DNA of 64,000 bases from Amphiura filiformis (lineage: Eukaryota; Echinodermata; Ophiuroidea; Amphilepidida; Amphiuridae), in the NCBI RefSeq assembly GCF_039555335.1, contig NC_092637.1, positions 41,127,226 to 41,191,225 of the forward strand. The letters run 5' to 3'. Every line of letters begins with the position of its first letter. The first letter of the stretch is position 1. The notes under the pieces were generated by a model. The model searched no databases, was not told where the DNA came from, and saw nothing but the letters and a program-made list of their open reading frames with translations. A program made the translations under genes and the position numbers. This document shows positions 1 through 37,072 of this stretch, piece after piece.

Positions 1-25055
<25,055 letters not shown>

Positions 25056-25678
25056 GTTGTCAGCAAGATAAACAAGTTCGTTATAACGTATTAGAGCGAA
25101 GTAAAAGTTGTTAATGTATTGTAACTTTCGGTTCTTCAATCAATGGGGATTCCCCATTGTCAAAAGTATAAGCTTATGGTGCGAAGTGAAAGGAATTATT
25201 TAAAGCATTAATGTACGATTTCCTTTTCAAAGTTTTAAATTATATACTCAAAATGCTGAAATAATACTAATAATAATGATCAGGAAGGGTTTCTGTCCAT
25301 TTTGAGCTGAAAGTAACAAGGTAAAGTGAAAGAAACCGCGCTGGTTATTTTGGCAGTTTAACATGCAGTTCTATAGGAGGACATAAAGTCATAATTCCTT
25401 GAATTATGACTTTATGTGCAAAGCTAAGACTGTTTCTGATCTTCAAATGCAGTTAGAGTCATGTCTAAATAAAGTAGCTGATTGGTTCAAAGCTAACAAA
25501 CTCACTTTAAATGTTGACAAAACTAAATGTATGATATTTGGCACAAAACGTAACCTTGAAAGGTTAAGTGAAATTCAACTTATCTATAATAGTAACATTA
25601 TTGAAAAAGTTGATGAATTTAAATATCTTGGTGTAAAAGCTGACTGTAACTTGTCCTGGTCAGTTCATGTTGATTATA

Positions 25679-26170
25679 AAGTCTGCACAAAAAGTAACTC
25701 AGCTGTTATAAATACGCCTATAGATTCAGAACTAATAATTGTTTTCACAATACGGTATTTTAACATAAAATGAAGGATGATTTATTTACGCGCATTTTGA
25801 TACCCCATTTGACCATTTTTGTTTCAATATTGACAATACAGTGCAGTGTTTTGAAAGAAAAATACCCCAATTTTAAAGTTTCAGTTATTTGTATTGATTT
25901 GAAGTAAGTGAGAAGATAATGGCGGGCTTTACATGTTACAGTGCTGGCATTATCACCATTGATCGCTGTAAACTGCAACTTTTAAATTCGGGTATTTTTC
26001 TGTAAAAGCACTACTGTGTTGGTAATATTGAACGACATTTGACGAATGGGGTATCAAAATGCGTGTAAATAAAACACCCTTCTCTCTATGTTGAAATATT
26101 GTGAAAACAATTATTAGTTCTGAATCTATAGGCGTATTTATAACAGATGAGTTACTTTTTGTGCAGACTT
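25679..26170. mobile_element. Miniature inverted-repeat element in the LINE, TA target
   Basis: 492 bp with long inverted arms (AAGTCTGCACAAAAAGTAAC and onward through CGCCTATAGATTCAGAACTA). TA stands at 25,677-25,678 and 26,171-26,172. The empty site would read GATTATATGTGTACG, which keeps the LINE frame (D-Y-M-C-T). Confidence 0.85.
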
Positions 26171-26684
26171 TATGTGTACGAATGTTCCCAAGAGAACTGG
26201 TATTATACGGCGTGTAAAACATTTTCTCCCATTCCACACCACTGTAATGTTATCAAATGCCCTTGTTCTTCCTCACCTTGACTATGGAAGCACAGTTACT
26301 TACAGGTACTTCATAATAATTTGGCCAGAACAATACTTTCTGCAGATATTAGAACGCCAATAAATGAATTGATGGAAACACTTCAATGGATTAAACTAGA
26401 TAATAGATGGCATAATCCTTTATTGCTGCTCATTTTTAAATGCTTAAGGAACTTCAGTCAATCACACTTATCTTCTCAATTTAACTTTGTACATGATATG
26501 GTCGAATCCAACCAATAGTGTCCACGGGCCAAAAATAAATGTCCAAAATAAAAATGTCTCCACAATTTTTTCCTTTTGCCCATTGATTGATGGCATGTTG
26601 GCCTTATATGAACCAAAAGTGCCATCACTATCTTGAAAAATAAATGCAGGACGTGTGATAGTAAATGTGACATCAAAACCCAAT

Positions 26685-28355
26685 TTTACCTACGAATACC
26701 TAGGATGCTCTCACTATCGCTATACTAATCCACCTAAAACAAATGGAATATTCACATTAACGCTTTTTCGTGTAATGTAGACCACAGGGTATCAGGAAAA
26801 TGCTAGCTCAATCAGCTCAATTATAACGCGATCAATATGATCTTAGTCAATTTATGCTACTTTATTTTTGAAAATGAGGTTTAGGTCAGTTTCTGTATTT
26901 TACTTATCAAATGAGTATGAATCAATTTACATATTGTATAAGAACGAGTGGGATATCTGTTTTCAGGAATATTAGGCATTATACGCATACATCTAACGCT
27001 TTTTAAAATGATAGGTGAAGAAACCCGGGTATTCGTAGGTAACATGTCGTTGAGCGATTTAACAATATCTATATTGAGTTTAGAGGTTCAAATTTTGCTA
27101 TTATGATAATTAATGAATAAAATTGTAGTTTTTAGATCTCTTCCAGATGGTACGTCCAAATGAATAAATGTTATTACCTTAGATCAACTTTTTTTGATGC
27201 TTTTAGCAAGATTTTGAACACTTCATTTTGATATACAAGTAGTTAAACAGCAAATTTACATAATAAATAATTGTTGAATGAATCCGTATATGGGTAATAA
27301 TATTGTCCGGGGTACCGCTAAAAGTTTCTGACAATTAAATTCCATTGGTAGGGACACTTCATTACACATGTCATGTATTATGCTGTATTCGTAAGTAACA
27401 TTTCAGTATTTGTAGGTAAGAATTAGACTTTTGGTGGATATCGCAATCAAATCTTCATTTTATAAAGCACTTTGAATGTATTATTTTCTTTATGTGCGTT
27501 TATTGATACTTGAGACACTATCATGTATTTATAATGTCGGTTCACAGTGGTTGAAAGAGGAATTGAAGTAAGAAACAAAGGCACTAAAGTAACTTTAATT
27601 TGCTTAATTGCACACAAATCGCTTAAAACCGTTATTGCAGACTTGTGAAGTCCATCCTGGAGTCAGTTATGTCTTGTGGCTTTTCGTTTGAGGGCAACAA
27701 CAATTAGCTTTATACTAGGGTCCATCACTGTGTTGTCTAGATCATGAGACAATGAGAAAAGTCGTTTTTGTCCATGGTATTCGTAGGTAACCTTAGCGAA
27801 AACGTCAAAAGTTACCTTCCAATAAATCAATTTGGACACAAATTACTCAGAAACCAAAAGGTCGGTAAACGTTTAAAATGAAGCACACATGACAGCGGAC
27901 AAATCCAAATATTTTTTCCCTTCTAATCTTCTTCGAATCTGATTTTTCTTTCAAATGAGCAGACCGTCGTCTATTTCAGTACATATTTTTCAACAATTAA
28001 GCCGTATTCACTGTTGCATGGTGGGCATGTATGTGAATTCGCAACTTTCATTGACATATGATTTGATAGCGAACGTACAGGCCTTCTTTATGTACCGATA
28101 TGGGCATTGGCATGAATGGCGGTGTTTCACAATAAGGTCATGATGTCAAATTGTATTTGTAGGCAACATTCAGCTACCGAAAGCTACCTACGAATACTTA
28201 CTTATTTTGTTAATATCTCAGAAATGGTTAAATGCAGGCTATTGAAACTTGGTAGTATCAAAGAGTACATTACAATGCACCTATTGCTTAAATATAATTT
28301 ACTATTCTCTCAGTTTGTGGAAATGACAGAGCTTTTAACATGTATTCGGAGGTAA
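26685..28355. repeat. Dispersed TATTCGTAGGTAAC motifs
   Basis: Copies on either strand near 26,689, 27,029, 27,387, 27,406, 27,778, 28,154, 28,184 and 28,343, with one or two changes each, within 1.7 kb. They are confined to the left part of the 5.2-kb element. Confidence 0.7.
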
Positions 28356-28401
28356 TGCATATTTTTTACCAAACCTACCTTTGTGCCATTTAGAATTTAT
28401 G

Positions 28402-31180
28402 CACAGCAAAAAATAAGGAGTAAAGTGCTACCGACTAAAGTATGTTGATTAAAAAATAGACCAATTATTTACTCATCAACGAGTAAAAGACGATATTTGA
28501 CACAACTCTTTGCCAGAGTAAAAATGGTCAATGAAAAGAAGTAAAATATTTTAATCGCCACATTGTATTTTACTCAAATCGCGTAGTAAATTCAACACGC
28601 GGAGTAAGTTTAATTCGACGACGTATTAAAATTCATGTCATCATGGCGTATAAAAGCGGAGCCGGGATGCGGGTGCAGTGTCTGCTGGTGGAATGGAGTT
28701 TGTCAGCAGTACAACCAATGTTTGAAGGTACTAATTTCATTACTATTATTCATAACTTTATGTCCATATACCTGTTACACAATTTAGAAATCTTATTGTA
28801 TGATTTGAACCGGATATAGACAGGTTTTTAAGTTAGTTAAGCTTATCAGTAATTGTCATCGGCTCACCATGCTAGCTGTGTATTTGCGATCGTAACTAAT
28901 GTACTACTAGTAGTCTGAGCAACCTCGAAGTACATACGCTGATGTGGACCAGGCCCCCGACCAGGGGCGTACATGTAGCAAGCGGATAGGGTGGACAAAG
29001 TCCATGGGCCCCGAGCAAAAGCGAAAATGAAGTGGATAGGGATCAGGGCTGATAAAGGAGATGTTTAGAAGGCCTCACACTACTCCTTGTCCATATGCCC
29101 CAAAGCTCTTGCTACGTCCCTGATCCTGATGTTGACTCGTGCCACATAACTTTTTTGCAGTTATATGTAGTAGGAGAGTGAAACCATTGCAAAATATCAC
29201 TTGAAATTTTTTTCCATAGGCAGTTTTCTTTTTCAGTGCATTTATAATATTGATCTATATTTTACTTACAGATCAGATGTGACTTTGGGATTTTTGTGCT
29301 GCCCTACCTCTTTCCAGGAAAGGTATTGAAGAAAGATGCACGAACGTCAGTCAACAGGTAAATTTCTATCAATAATGTTGCATTTAACTTGCCAATTTCT
29401 TTGTGCATTTCAGAATACATGTAGTTCATTGAATGTGTAGTTCATGAAACCTCAAATGCCAAGGGAAAACCCCCTATATAACCCCTTATCCTCACCGACA
29501 GGTGTTGGCTATCGTGAACTTTGAATAATCAACCGCGAATCTTATAATTATCTTGTTTACCATTTCTGTAAATTCTTGTCTCCTAAAGTTTGTGTCCCTT
29601 GAAAATAGCATTGCCCGCTATCACAGGAATAATAATATAATAATTATAAAGATATTTTAAATATTTGCAAAATCGCATGAAAGTAGAAATGCCAATGCAA
29701 TGGGTGATTACAATGTAAATTACATGTAAATATGTCATATTTGCTTTAATATTTCAAGAATTTCAGCAAGAGTTTTCATTTTTGGTTATATACCATCTGA
29801 CCAATTATAGACAGTTTAAAAATAAGACATGCATAAATTTAGTTATTTGTGTTTTAAACCTTCCATCTGCTTCATCACTTTCGAGTACCAAACAAATTTT
29901 GATTTATGGTTGATACAATGAAAAGGTGGTGGATTTTCTATTTTAAGGCAGCTTTATTTCACTTGAATAGTCCCAATCCATGAAATTAATGTCCTTTATT
30001 ACATTTTCTTTTATTTTACATGTTTCAGGAAGGCACAGCTTTGGACTGGTTCCTCGCCAACTTTACTGGACGCACGCTACCATTTATATACTTGTGAAGC
30101 AAGTTGAATCCAGAACTGTGTTTTTATATAAATGGATAGGCAAGCTTTTTCAATGCGCAACAGTAATGAAAGTTGTAGAACTTGTGGACAAGATATACCA
30201 AATCCTTCACATACAATGACTTAGCATATCCAGTACAGGCTGATCACTGCTATTTGGCAGTTCCTGGACACTATATCAGCTACTAAAGAACCTGGTAACA
30301 TTAGACAATTCTTGAGTGTTAAAACATAATGAAGTGAAGACTTAATTTCTGTCCCATTTAAAACACTCAGCATCTATAACATTAATTTTCATATGACTTT
30401 TTCACATCAAAAGTTTTGGGAGAGGTGACCGGCTTCTATTCTATGTTTGCTCACATTGGGTAATGAGACAATAGACATGCTATATTGTGATTTATTTGAT
30501 ACCTATTTTGAAAATAAAACCAGGAAAAATGCAGAATATTATATTTAATTTTGTATTCTTTTCATTCTTTTAGTTTAAAATACTGCTTTGTTCCAGCTGC
30601 AGATGGAGCCTCAATACAACTCGAAAGTGTTTTTTGCTTAATATTTGTTGAGTAAAATACGTTTCATGTTGCTCAAAATGTTGAGTAACACTTTACTATT
30701 CTTCATTTTGCAAATCTTTTCACTTAAGTTTTACTCAAATAATGAGTAATCGTTTTAATCAACACTTGCGTAAACCTTTACTCAAGGTTAAACGAGTAAA
30801 TGTTTCCTTGTTTCAGAGCAAAAAGGAGCTACTCAATATTGGGTAAAATTTAATCAACAAACGTTGAGCAAATATTACTCCATAGTCAATGAGTAAAATT
30901 TACTCTCATCTTTGAGTAAAAAGGGAGCTACTCAATATTGAGTAAATTTTACTCAACAAAAGTTGAGCAAATATTACTCCAAGTGAAAGAGTAAATTTTA
31001 CTCTCATCTTTGAGTAAAAAGGGAGCTACTCAATATTGAGTAAAGTTTAATCAACATGTGCTGAGTAAACAATTAATCAACCGAAGCTGAGTAAAAATTA
31101 CTCAAAATTCGACTAGCTCCCTTTTTACTATCGTGATGAGTAATATTTTACTCGATATTGAGCTTTTATTTTTTGCTGTG
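28402..31180. mobile_element. Nested element with CACAGCAAAAAATAA ends and GAGTAAAA tandem blocks
   Basis: Ends CACAGCAAAAAATAAGGAG and CTTTTATTTTTTGCTGTG. Sub-terminal DNA is built of short inverted words (TACTCAATATTGAGTA) in units of about 100 bp, mostly at 30,640-31,160. The middle (28,640-30,540) is unrelated DNA with a TATAAAAG word at 28,649 and several GT/AG splice-like junctions. No clear target duplication. Confidence 0.6.
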
Positions 31181-32000
31181 TGGCAGCTAAACACAATAAT
31201 AAAGATGTCCGAATGCAATGCATTTCAGTATTGGACATATCAAAGCTTGTATCAATCGCGCATTTATTAGTGATTTCCATTTTTTAAAGATATATCTAGT
31301 GCTATGAAAAATTGTATTCGTAAATAAAGAAAAAAAATACCACTCAAAAATTATCACAAAAAATTCATAATTATGTACAAATATGTGAACAATTGAACAG
31401 GCAATCTTTGAATACACACCTTTCAGGAAATCAATTTAGATTCAATCCAATGACTGCTTTTCATAACTGATTTAGATGTTTTTAAAAATACTTTAAGAAA
31501 TATTTTGAAAAAATGGGTAAACATAGCATGTTTTGGGGTCTCTGTGTCTAAGTTTTTCACAGAAGGGGTTCTTTTTATATATGGCGCGAAGCGTATGATC
31601 AAGGCGAATAAACACAATACCAAAACGAAAGCCAATTGATTAATACTTTTAAGTTATGGCCCGGAACATGCCGTGTACACTTTTGGTTGGATTCGACCAT
31701 ATCCATACCCACCTAACTAGAAATCATAGTACAAATACATTGATTGTGCCAAAATTTAAATCAAATTCAGGGTTACGTACATTTCATGTGAGAGCAGCCT
31801 ATGCATGGAATAATATTATCTCCGGTAGTTAGAGCAGAGTTGGAGAATATTTCAATAGGCCAATTCAAATTGGAAGTTTACCAAGCTCCTGTTTAAAAAG
31901 TTTTATCCTTGTGTACATTGTAATTTTCAATCAATTTCATTATTATCACATCACTTTTTTGTTGTATTTCTAGTTACTTGATCCCAGTTTTAAATAATTA

Positions 32001-32612
32001 CGAGGGTCATTCAAAAAGTTAGACCTTCATCATCGCATCTCTGTTATCTTACGTGTCAGGATATTGAAATTACCCATGGTTATACTCTTAAATCTCGGCT
32101 ACAAAATACTATTTGATGAAAATGTGATTTTTGGTTGTTTAGATATTTTGGTTAAAGCAATACCGATTTGGTACGTCGGAAACGGTTAGAAACTGAAGCC
32201 AAAAGTTTAGTAAGCATCATACTGTAGCTTTGGATAATCTCCATAAAAATGTTTTTAAGATGCAGTTGTCCAACTGCTTACTGAGGATAAATATTTTCTT
32301 CCTATTTGAGCTCCGTGACATGCCTTGGGACTTCAAAATAACATAGAACACGTTTTATATGAGAAGAAATCATCGAAGGGTTCAATAGACACACATATGT
32401 TAGTGAAATTTGCCAGATTTCGACTAGACCATGTTTAAGGGTAATTCATAATTACGTCCTTATTTTAAGCAAAGGGTGCATCTTGACGTGGAAATAAGAT
32501 GAACAATTTGTTAATAGCCAAGATTTAAAAGTATAATCATGAGTAATTTCAGCTTCCTGGCATTTAAGATAACAGAGATATGACGATGCAGGTAGAACTT
32601 TTTAAAAGACCC
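32001..32612. mobile_element. Mariner-like miniature element, TA target
   Basis: 612 bp, ends CGAGGGTCATTCAAAAAGTT and AACTTTTTAAAAGACCC, with TA at 31,999-32,000 and 32,613-32,614. Arms of about 110 bp are inverted. GAGGGTCATTCAAAAAGT is an end type known from mariner elements (from memory). No open frame. Confidence 0.8.
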
Positions 32613-32708
32613 TATAATGTACTTTGTATGAGGGCCTGCTTGGAAAGCAGTGCTTGTCACTCAAGCTGTTTTACCCTCAATAAAGAAAGATTTCTATCTA
32701 TCTATCTA

Positions 32709-32970
32709 TGTCGAACTTTGCTTTGTTGACCTACAAACACAACTGAATTTGACTGATTCTATTTATGTGCAAGTTGGGACATGTATAAACATTACAGAAT
32801 TGCCCAAAAAATCAGGCTTGAAAATAATTAACCAGTTTTATATTATAAGATCGTACATTATTTTGATTTTAGGACTACACGACCTCAGATTTTTAGCAGG
32901 CGTCTAGTCTAGAAAGACAAACAAATATTAGACAATGTGCATAAAATTTGACACATCAATTGTGCACTGT
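32709..32970 (-). pseudogene. Relic of the Tie-like gene 5' region (part 1)
   Basis: 32,906-32,970 aligns with intron 1 of gene A at 24,594-24,656 (ACAAACATTA/ACAAATATTA, AAAATTTGAC, TGCACTATTTAA/TGCACTGTTTAA). Together with 34,246-34,330 it marks a partly lost further copy of the gene start. No exon 1 is readable. Confidence 0.55.
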
Positions 32971-32974
32971 TTAA

Positions 32975-34241
32975 GGGCTCGGATGGCAACGTTTGCAGAG
33001 TATTTTTCTGGGACATAAGAACACGTCAGACATATCGAATTGCACTCTTTTTGGGAAAAAATGCATACCTTCAATACGAAAGGTCAACATTTTTAAATGA
33101 TCGTCGGCTTTGCCTCCTAGCTACATACATGTTAAGGTGGCACGCAGGAATCAGGATCACTCAAAGTGGGAAATATTAGACATTGTTTTGTGTTGTATCT
33201 TTAAAAGTAATGATGATAAATATATAAAAGTATACATTTTGAGAAAGGAAATGATGCAAGGAATCCAAATAGCAGTTTTTGAGAAAAGGGCCAAATTTGA
33301 TTTTCCATGCCAATGTTTTTCGGTCCACCATAACAACTTACCCTTAATATCCAAATTGATGAAAATTGCATATTTTTGTTCTAAAGACATAAAACTAAAT
33401 TCCGGTTTCTCAAATTTTTGACTTGTTTCTTCATTTTATAAATATAGGTCCAAAAAGGTAAAAATTTGACTTTTTTTTTTCATTTTGACCACAATTTTGG
33501 ATATTTTAAAGTACATTTGTATTTTTAAAACGAATAAAAAATTCAAAAAATTGAAGAAATAAAAACCGAATCTAATTAAGTGTCTTTAGAACACAAAATA
33601 TGCAACTTTCATCAATTTGGATATTTAGGGTAAGTTAGTTGGATTCCTTGCATATTTTCCTTTCTGAAAATGTATACTTTTATATACTTATCATCATTAC
33701 TTTCAAAGATACAATACAAATTGTCTAAAATTTCCCACTGAGTGATCCTGCGTGCCCCCTTAAATACATATAAATACATATTTAGCAATAAGTAGACCCA
33801 GACATGGATACGCACTTAAGACGCGTATTGTGTTGCGCAACTTTAAGATACGCGGTTGCGTTAATTCCTCTTGCGCGCGCATCAAAACTCAAGATATATT
33901 CTTTGTCATTTTACACATTGCAACTGACGAGTGTGGATGGGTCAAACCATCCATACGAAACAAATTTGTATTGCGATGTGGTAATTTCACTAATAATAAT
34001 ATATTTCGCTCCTATATTTTATAGTTGAGCACTGTATCTAGTGATGGTTTCACTATAATTTCTTACTATAAATACATATATAAAATCAAATTTTAATAAT
34101 TTGCCACAATTTGTATCATATCGCGAATTTCCAAAAATCATAAATAGTTGATATCATGACATTCCTCGTACTCAGAATGCAGTTTGGTATTTATGATGTG
34201 TTCTCATGTCGCAGTAGAATACTGCGCCAACTTTGCTATCC
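32975..34241. mobile_element. TTAA element of the M1 group with a nested element
   Basis: 1,267 bp between TTAA words (32,971-32,974; 34,242-34,245). Ends GGGCTCGGATGGCAACGTTT and CCAACTTTGCTATCC are imperfect inverted repeats. A second TTAA element (33,136-33,759) is inserted in it. Confidence 0.75.
33136..33759. mobile_element. TTAA element nested in another TTAA element
   Basis: 624 bp, ends GGTGGCACGCAGGAATCAGG and GATCCTGCGTGCCCCC, with TTAA at 33,132-33,135 and 33,760-33,763. Inverted arms of about 130 bp include TCATCATTACTTT and GTATACTTTTATA. Confidence 0.8.
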
Positions 34242-34245
34242 TTAA

Positions 34246-34330
34246 AGCGCATAAAAGTAAGGATTAAAAACTAAAAATAATTGATACTGTTTTTAACGTG
34301 GCTCTAATAATTAACGTTATTTTAATGCAT
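34246..34330 (-). pseudogene. Relic of the Tie-like gene 5' region (part 2)
   Basis: AGCGCATAAAAGTAAGGA matches AGCACATAAAAGTCAGGA at 24,952, just before exon 1 of gene A. The sequence then diverges where exon 1 should be. Confidence 0.5.
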
Positions 34331-35745
34331 TTTAATCTCTTCTAGCAATAGTTGGCAACAATGCTTTCATTGATAAATTCGAATTCAGATACAAATGTGA
34401 GATGGATATGATATAGAGATAAGAGAGAGGGTGGACACCATCATGGTCAGAGTTGAAGAACAGTAACTTTCTTCGTGTTTTTATTATAGCTGCATCATGT
34501 ATCAAACGTGTCAATCAGTTTGCAATATGGTTGGCCGTTCACAGTAACAGTCACTTAGTGTTGAACAGGTGTCGAAATATATACAGTTAATGTACTTCTT
34601 CGGGTCAGAAAATATGAATCTCTTAATCGTTTCAATCACATTATATTCGAATAATTATGTTGTGTGCTAAGCAATATAGTAATATATTTAATCCAGATAT
34701 TAGATCGATCCCATGATGTCATGATGGAGACGGCTAGGGGGAATGATTCGATTTGGCCGCGATCAGAATTTCACTCCTGTCAGAATACCAAGGGATGCCT
34801 GCATGGGACTTATGTCAGGGCGAAATTTCTAAAATGTTAAAATTCCCAGGTAACTCTCGGTCAATTTCCCGACCGACGGGGTAATATTTATGTGTAAAAC
34901 TCCGGCTTGAGTGGGCCGGGGCTTCAATTGACAAGTGCATCATGTGCTTCGAATCTATAATAAGCTTAACTGTAGAATTTACATGTATCAAGAGGCCTAT
35001 GCACCCCTCCATACGATCATAATTACTCACACTACTGATATCAATATAGACATTCAAAGTCCATTGTGAAGTCTAACAGCTGTCCATAGTAGTACCCTGA
35101 TTACCAGGGTGATACATATAAATTTCCAGTTGTGTATTTTCTTTGGAGTTTAAAAATGGACTTAATTTTGTCCAGAGTGAAATTACACAGTGTTGTTTAT
35201 ATCCACATAATATATTAGATGTTTATTTCTCAAAGTTACACGGGAAAATAGGTAAATGACCATTGAACTTGTATTGGTGCAAATTGACTGTGACGTCGTT
35301 TGTGATGCAAGAAACGCATCACTCTAGATATCTTACTATGCATTTTTTTTTATCATATTTGTGTAGCTTATGTTACACGTAACAAAATCTATTTACAATG
35401 TAGTTTGATTTGGTTTTTGGTTTTACAATTTGGTTTAGTTTTACCATAGTATAAATGAGTAAAATGTTATCCTAAAACTATTCTGTACATTATGACATTC
35501 TTATTATACTCTTCTGGTTTCATGCAATATTCTAAGTTATACAGGTTTTTTTGTCAAACTTACGGCAACCATGTTCATTTTGTTCCGCTCCCACAAAACG
35601 GTTCATATTATTTCTTACGAACACCATTAACGTGTGCTCAGCCTTATTAGGAAGACAACTCCTAATTCGCTTCTATATGCGTTTACTTGAGAGTCGGCTA
35701 TATAAACAAATCTATAATTATATTTACATACATTAACTGGGCTTG

Positions 35746-35951
35746 CACTCTAAATTACAATGATTTAAAAATAAATCCTTAATGTTGCAATTAGGGACCA
35801 ATCAATTTTAAATTTTAAATTAATAGATTTGAATTTAAAATATTAAACAGTTAATTTTAAATCTGTAAGATTTAATTTTAAATATATACTTGATTGGTCC
35901 CTAATCACAATCCCTTGGGATGTATTTTTTAAATCCTTGAAATTTAGAGTG
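35746..35951. mobile_element. Small palindromic element
   Basis: 206 bp; CACTCTAAATTACAATGATT and AAATCCTTGAAATTTAGAGTG pair, and GGGACCAATCAA pairs with TTGATTGGTCCC inside. No open frame. Confidence 0.7.
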
Positions 35952-36113
35952 TTTATGTACAAACATATGTATAATAAGCGTAACATTAGTTATATTATAC
36001 TTAAACATGTTTAGTATGCAATAATCTAAAGCACAAAATCTCAATTTTATCATTATTTTCATTTTAACCTCTTCGCACTCGTAATCTTCATTATTACCCC
36101 TTCATTATATCTA

Positions 36114-36794
36114 CCCAGCAAACACAAAACGTTTTCGACATCATTCGTAAAAGGTTATAAAAGGTTGTCAGAAAACGTTTAAATGTCGGGTTATATAAAG
36201 AGTACATTAATGGTATAAAACGTTTTTATAACATTAAAAAACATTTGTTCGTAATTTACTGCACAGCAAACACAAATGTTTTACAGAAAACATTTAAATG
36301 TCGGGTTATATAAATGGTATAAAAACGTTTTAATAACATTCCAAAAACATTTTTGAAAACTTGGTGCAAATCATTCCAAACAGAATGTTATTTTGGGGTT
36401 GAAAAAATATTTTGCAAAAATTGTTTGCCCAAAATATTTACAATAACGTTTTTAAAATGTTTTCATGACCTTTATATAACCCGACATTTAAATGTTATTA
36501 AAAAGTTTTGTAAAAAACATTTTAAGAACATTTCTGTGGTGCAAATATTTTAACAAAATGTTATTTAAGTGTTGACAAAATATTTGACCAAAAATGTTTG
36601 CAAAAATAGTTTACAATGACATTTCGAAAACATTTTAAAAATATTGTTGTAGTATTTTCATACAAAACGTTTTAAACGATTTCATGACCTTTATATAACC
36701 CGACATTTTAATGTTATTAAAACGTTTTTACCTAAACCCAAACCCAAAATATAACTTATTTAAAACGTTTTAAAACGTTTTTGTGTTTGCTGGG
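36114..36794. mobile_element. MITE inserted in the tail exon of gene B, TA target
   Basis: 681 bp, ends CCCAGCAAACACAAAACGTT and AACGTTTTTGTGTTTGCTGGG, TA at 36,112-36,113 and 36,795-36,796. The uninterrupted site is present in gene C (TTACATCTAACGACTGATTC at 61,142). A second start-like word (ACAGCAAACACAAATG, 36,264) suggests two copies fused. Relatives end at 48,604 and 56,471. Confidence 0.92.
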
Positions 36795-37072
36795 TAACGA
36801 CTGATTCATTATCGTAGACAGCAATCTCTGTTGCAGGTTGCTCTTGTGTCTCATCCGCATGGCTTAGCCCGCCACTGATATCTTCGTAAATCGCTTCATC
36901 TTCGTCAGGTTTGAACTTCGTATCCTGGTATGTCGTGTCTCGTTCTTCTGGTTTATATTTCACGTAGCCACCTAATGACATCTGGATCTGAGCACTTGAA
37001 GAAACACCTGTTATGACATTTGACGGAACGTGACTCTTTTTCTTTGAATTATTCTTCGCTTTGCAGTTTGAT
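36760..37072 (-). CDS. Gene B exon 18: cytoplasmic tail and stop
   Basis: Phase 2 in. Basic start RSNCKAKNNSKKKSHVP, then GGYVKYKPEERDTTYQDTKF, KPDEDEAIYEDISGG and AVYDNESVV. The last eleven residues (TQQTQKRFKTF) and stop are read from the MITE end. Tyrosines are at residues 37, 40, 49, 63 and 87 of this exon. YEDI follows an acidic DEDE stretch, as in hemITAM motifs, and YDNE fits the YxN motif bound by Grb2-type SH2 domains; both roles are inference. Confidence 0.9.

Larger units (their letters stand above)
26499..31699. mobile_element. 5.2-kb TIR element in the LINE, apparently non-coding
   Basis: Ends TGGTCGAATCCAACCAATAG at the left and its near complement at the right; TA (or ATAT) is duplicated at 26,497-26,498 and 31,700-31,701. 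The empty site GTACATGATATCCATACC keeps the LINE reading frame (V-H-D-I-H-T). No transposase is readable. Its left part holds about eight copies of TATTCGTAGGTAAC and another element (28,402-31,180) sits inside it. Confidence 0.75.
25397..32707 (+). mobile_element. 5'-truncated LINE split by three DNA transposons
   Basis: Reverse transcriptase end of CR1/jockey type: NKVADWFKANKLTLNVDKTK, CMIFGTKRNLERL, VDEFKYLGVKADCNLSWSVH, then VPKRTGIIRRVKHFLPFHTT, ALVLPHLDYGS and, after the large insertion, HTHLTRNHSTNTLIVPKFKS with FHVRAAYAWNNI. The 3' end is CTCAATAAAGAAAGATTTCT and a TATC repeat (to about 32,707). Insertions at 25,679-26,170, 26,499-31,699 and 32,001-32,612 interrupt it; the frame runs on across the first two once the element and one TA are set aside. 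An empty site is at about 741-760. Confidence 0.8.
25056..36759. other. Intergenic region between genes B and A
   Basis: 11.7 kb, twice the B-C spacing, swollen by one LINE and several DNA elements listed separately. Parts 32,709-32,970 and 34,246-34,330 are relics of the gene 5' region. 34,330-35,350 shows nothing I can assign; about 35,360-36,110 aligns with the 3' flank of gene C (about 60,650-61,130). Confidence 0.6.

Noticed and set aside
33110-33421. A 103-residue open frame
   Set aside because: It lies inside a nested TTAA element whose two arms are inverted repeats; no protein family is recognisable.
25056-36759. A kinase domain for gene B in the following region
   Set aside because: No glycine loop, VAIK, HRD or DFG type exon is readable; the coding stretches there belong to the LINE.
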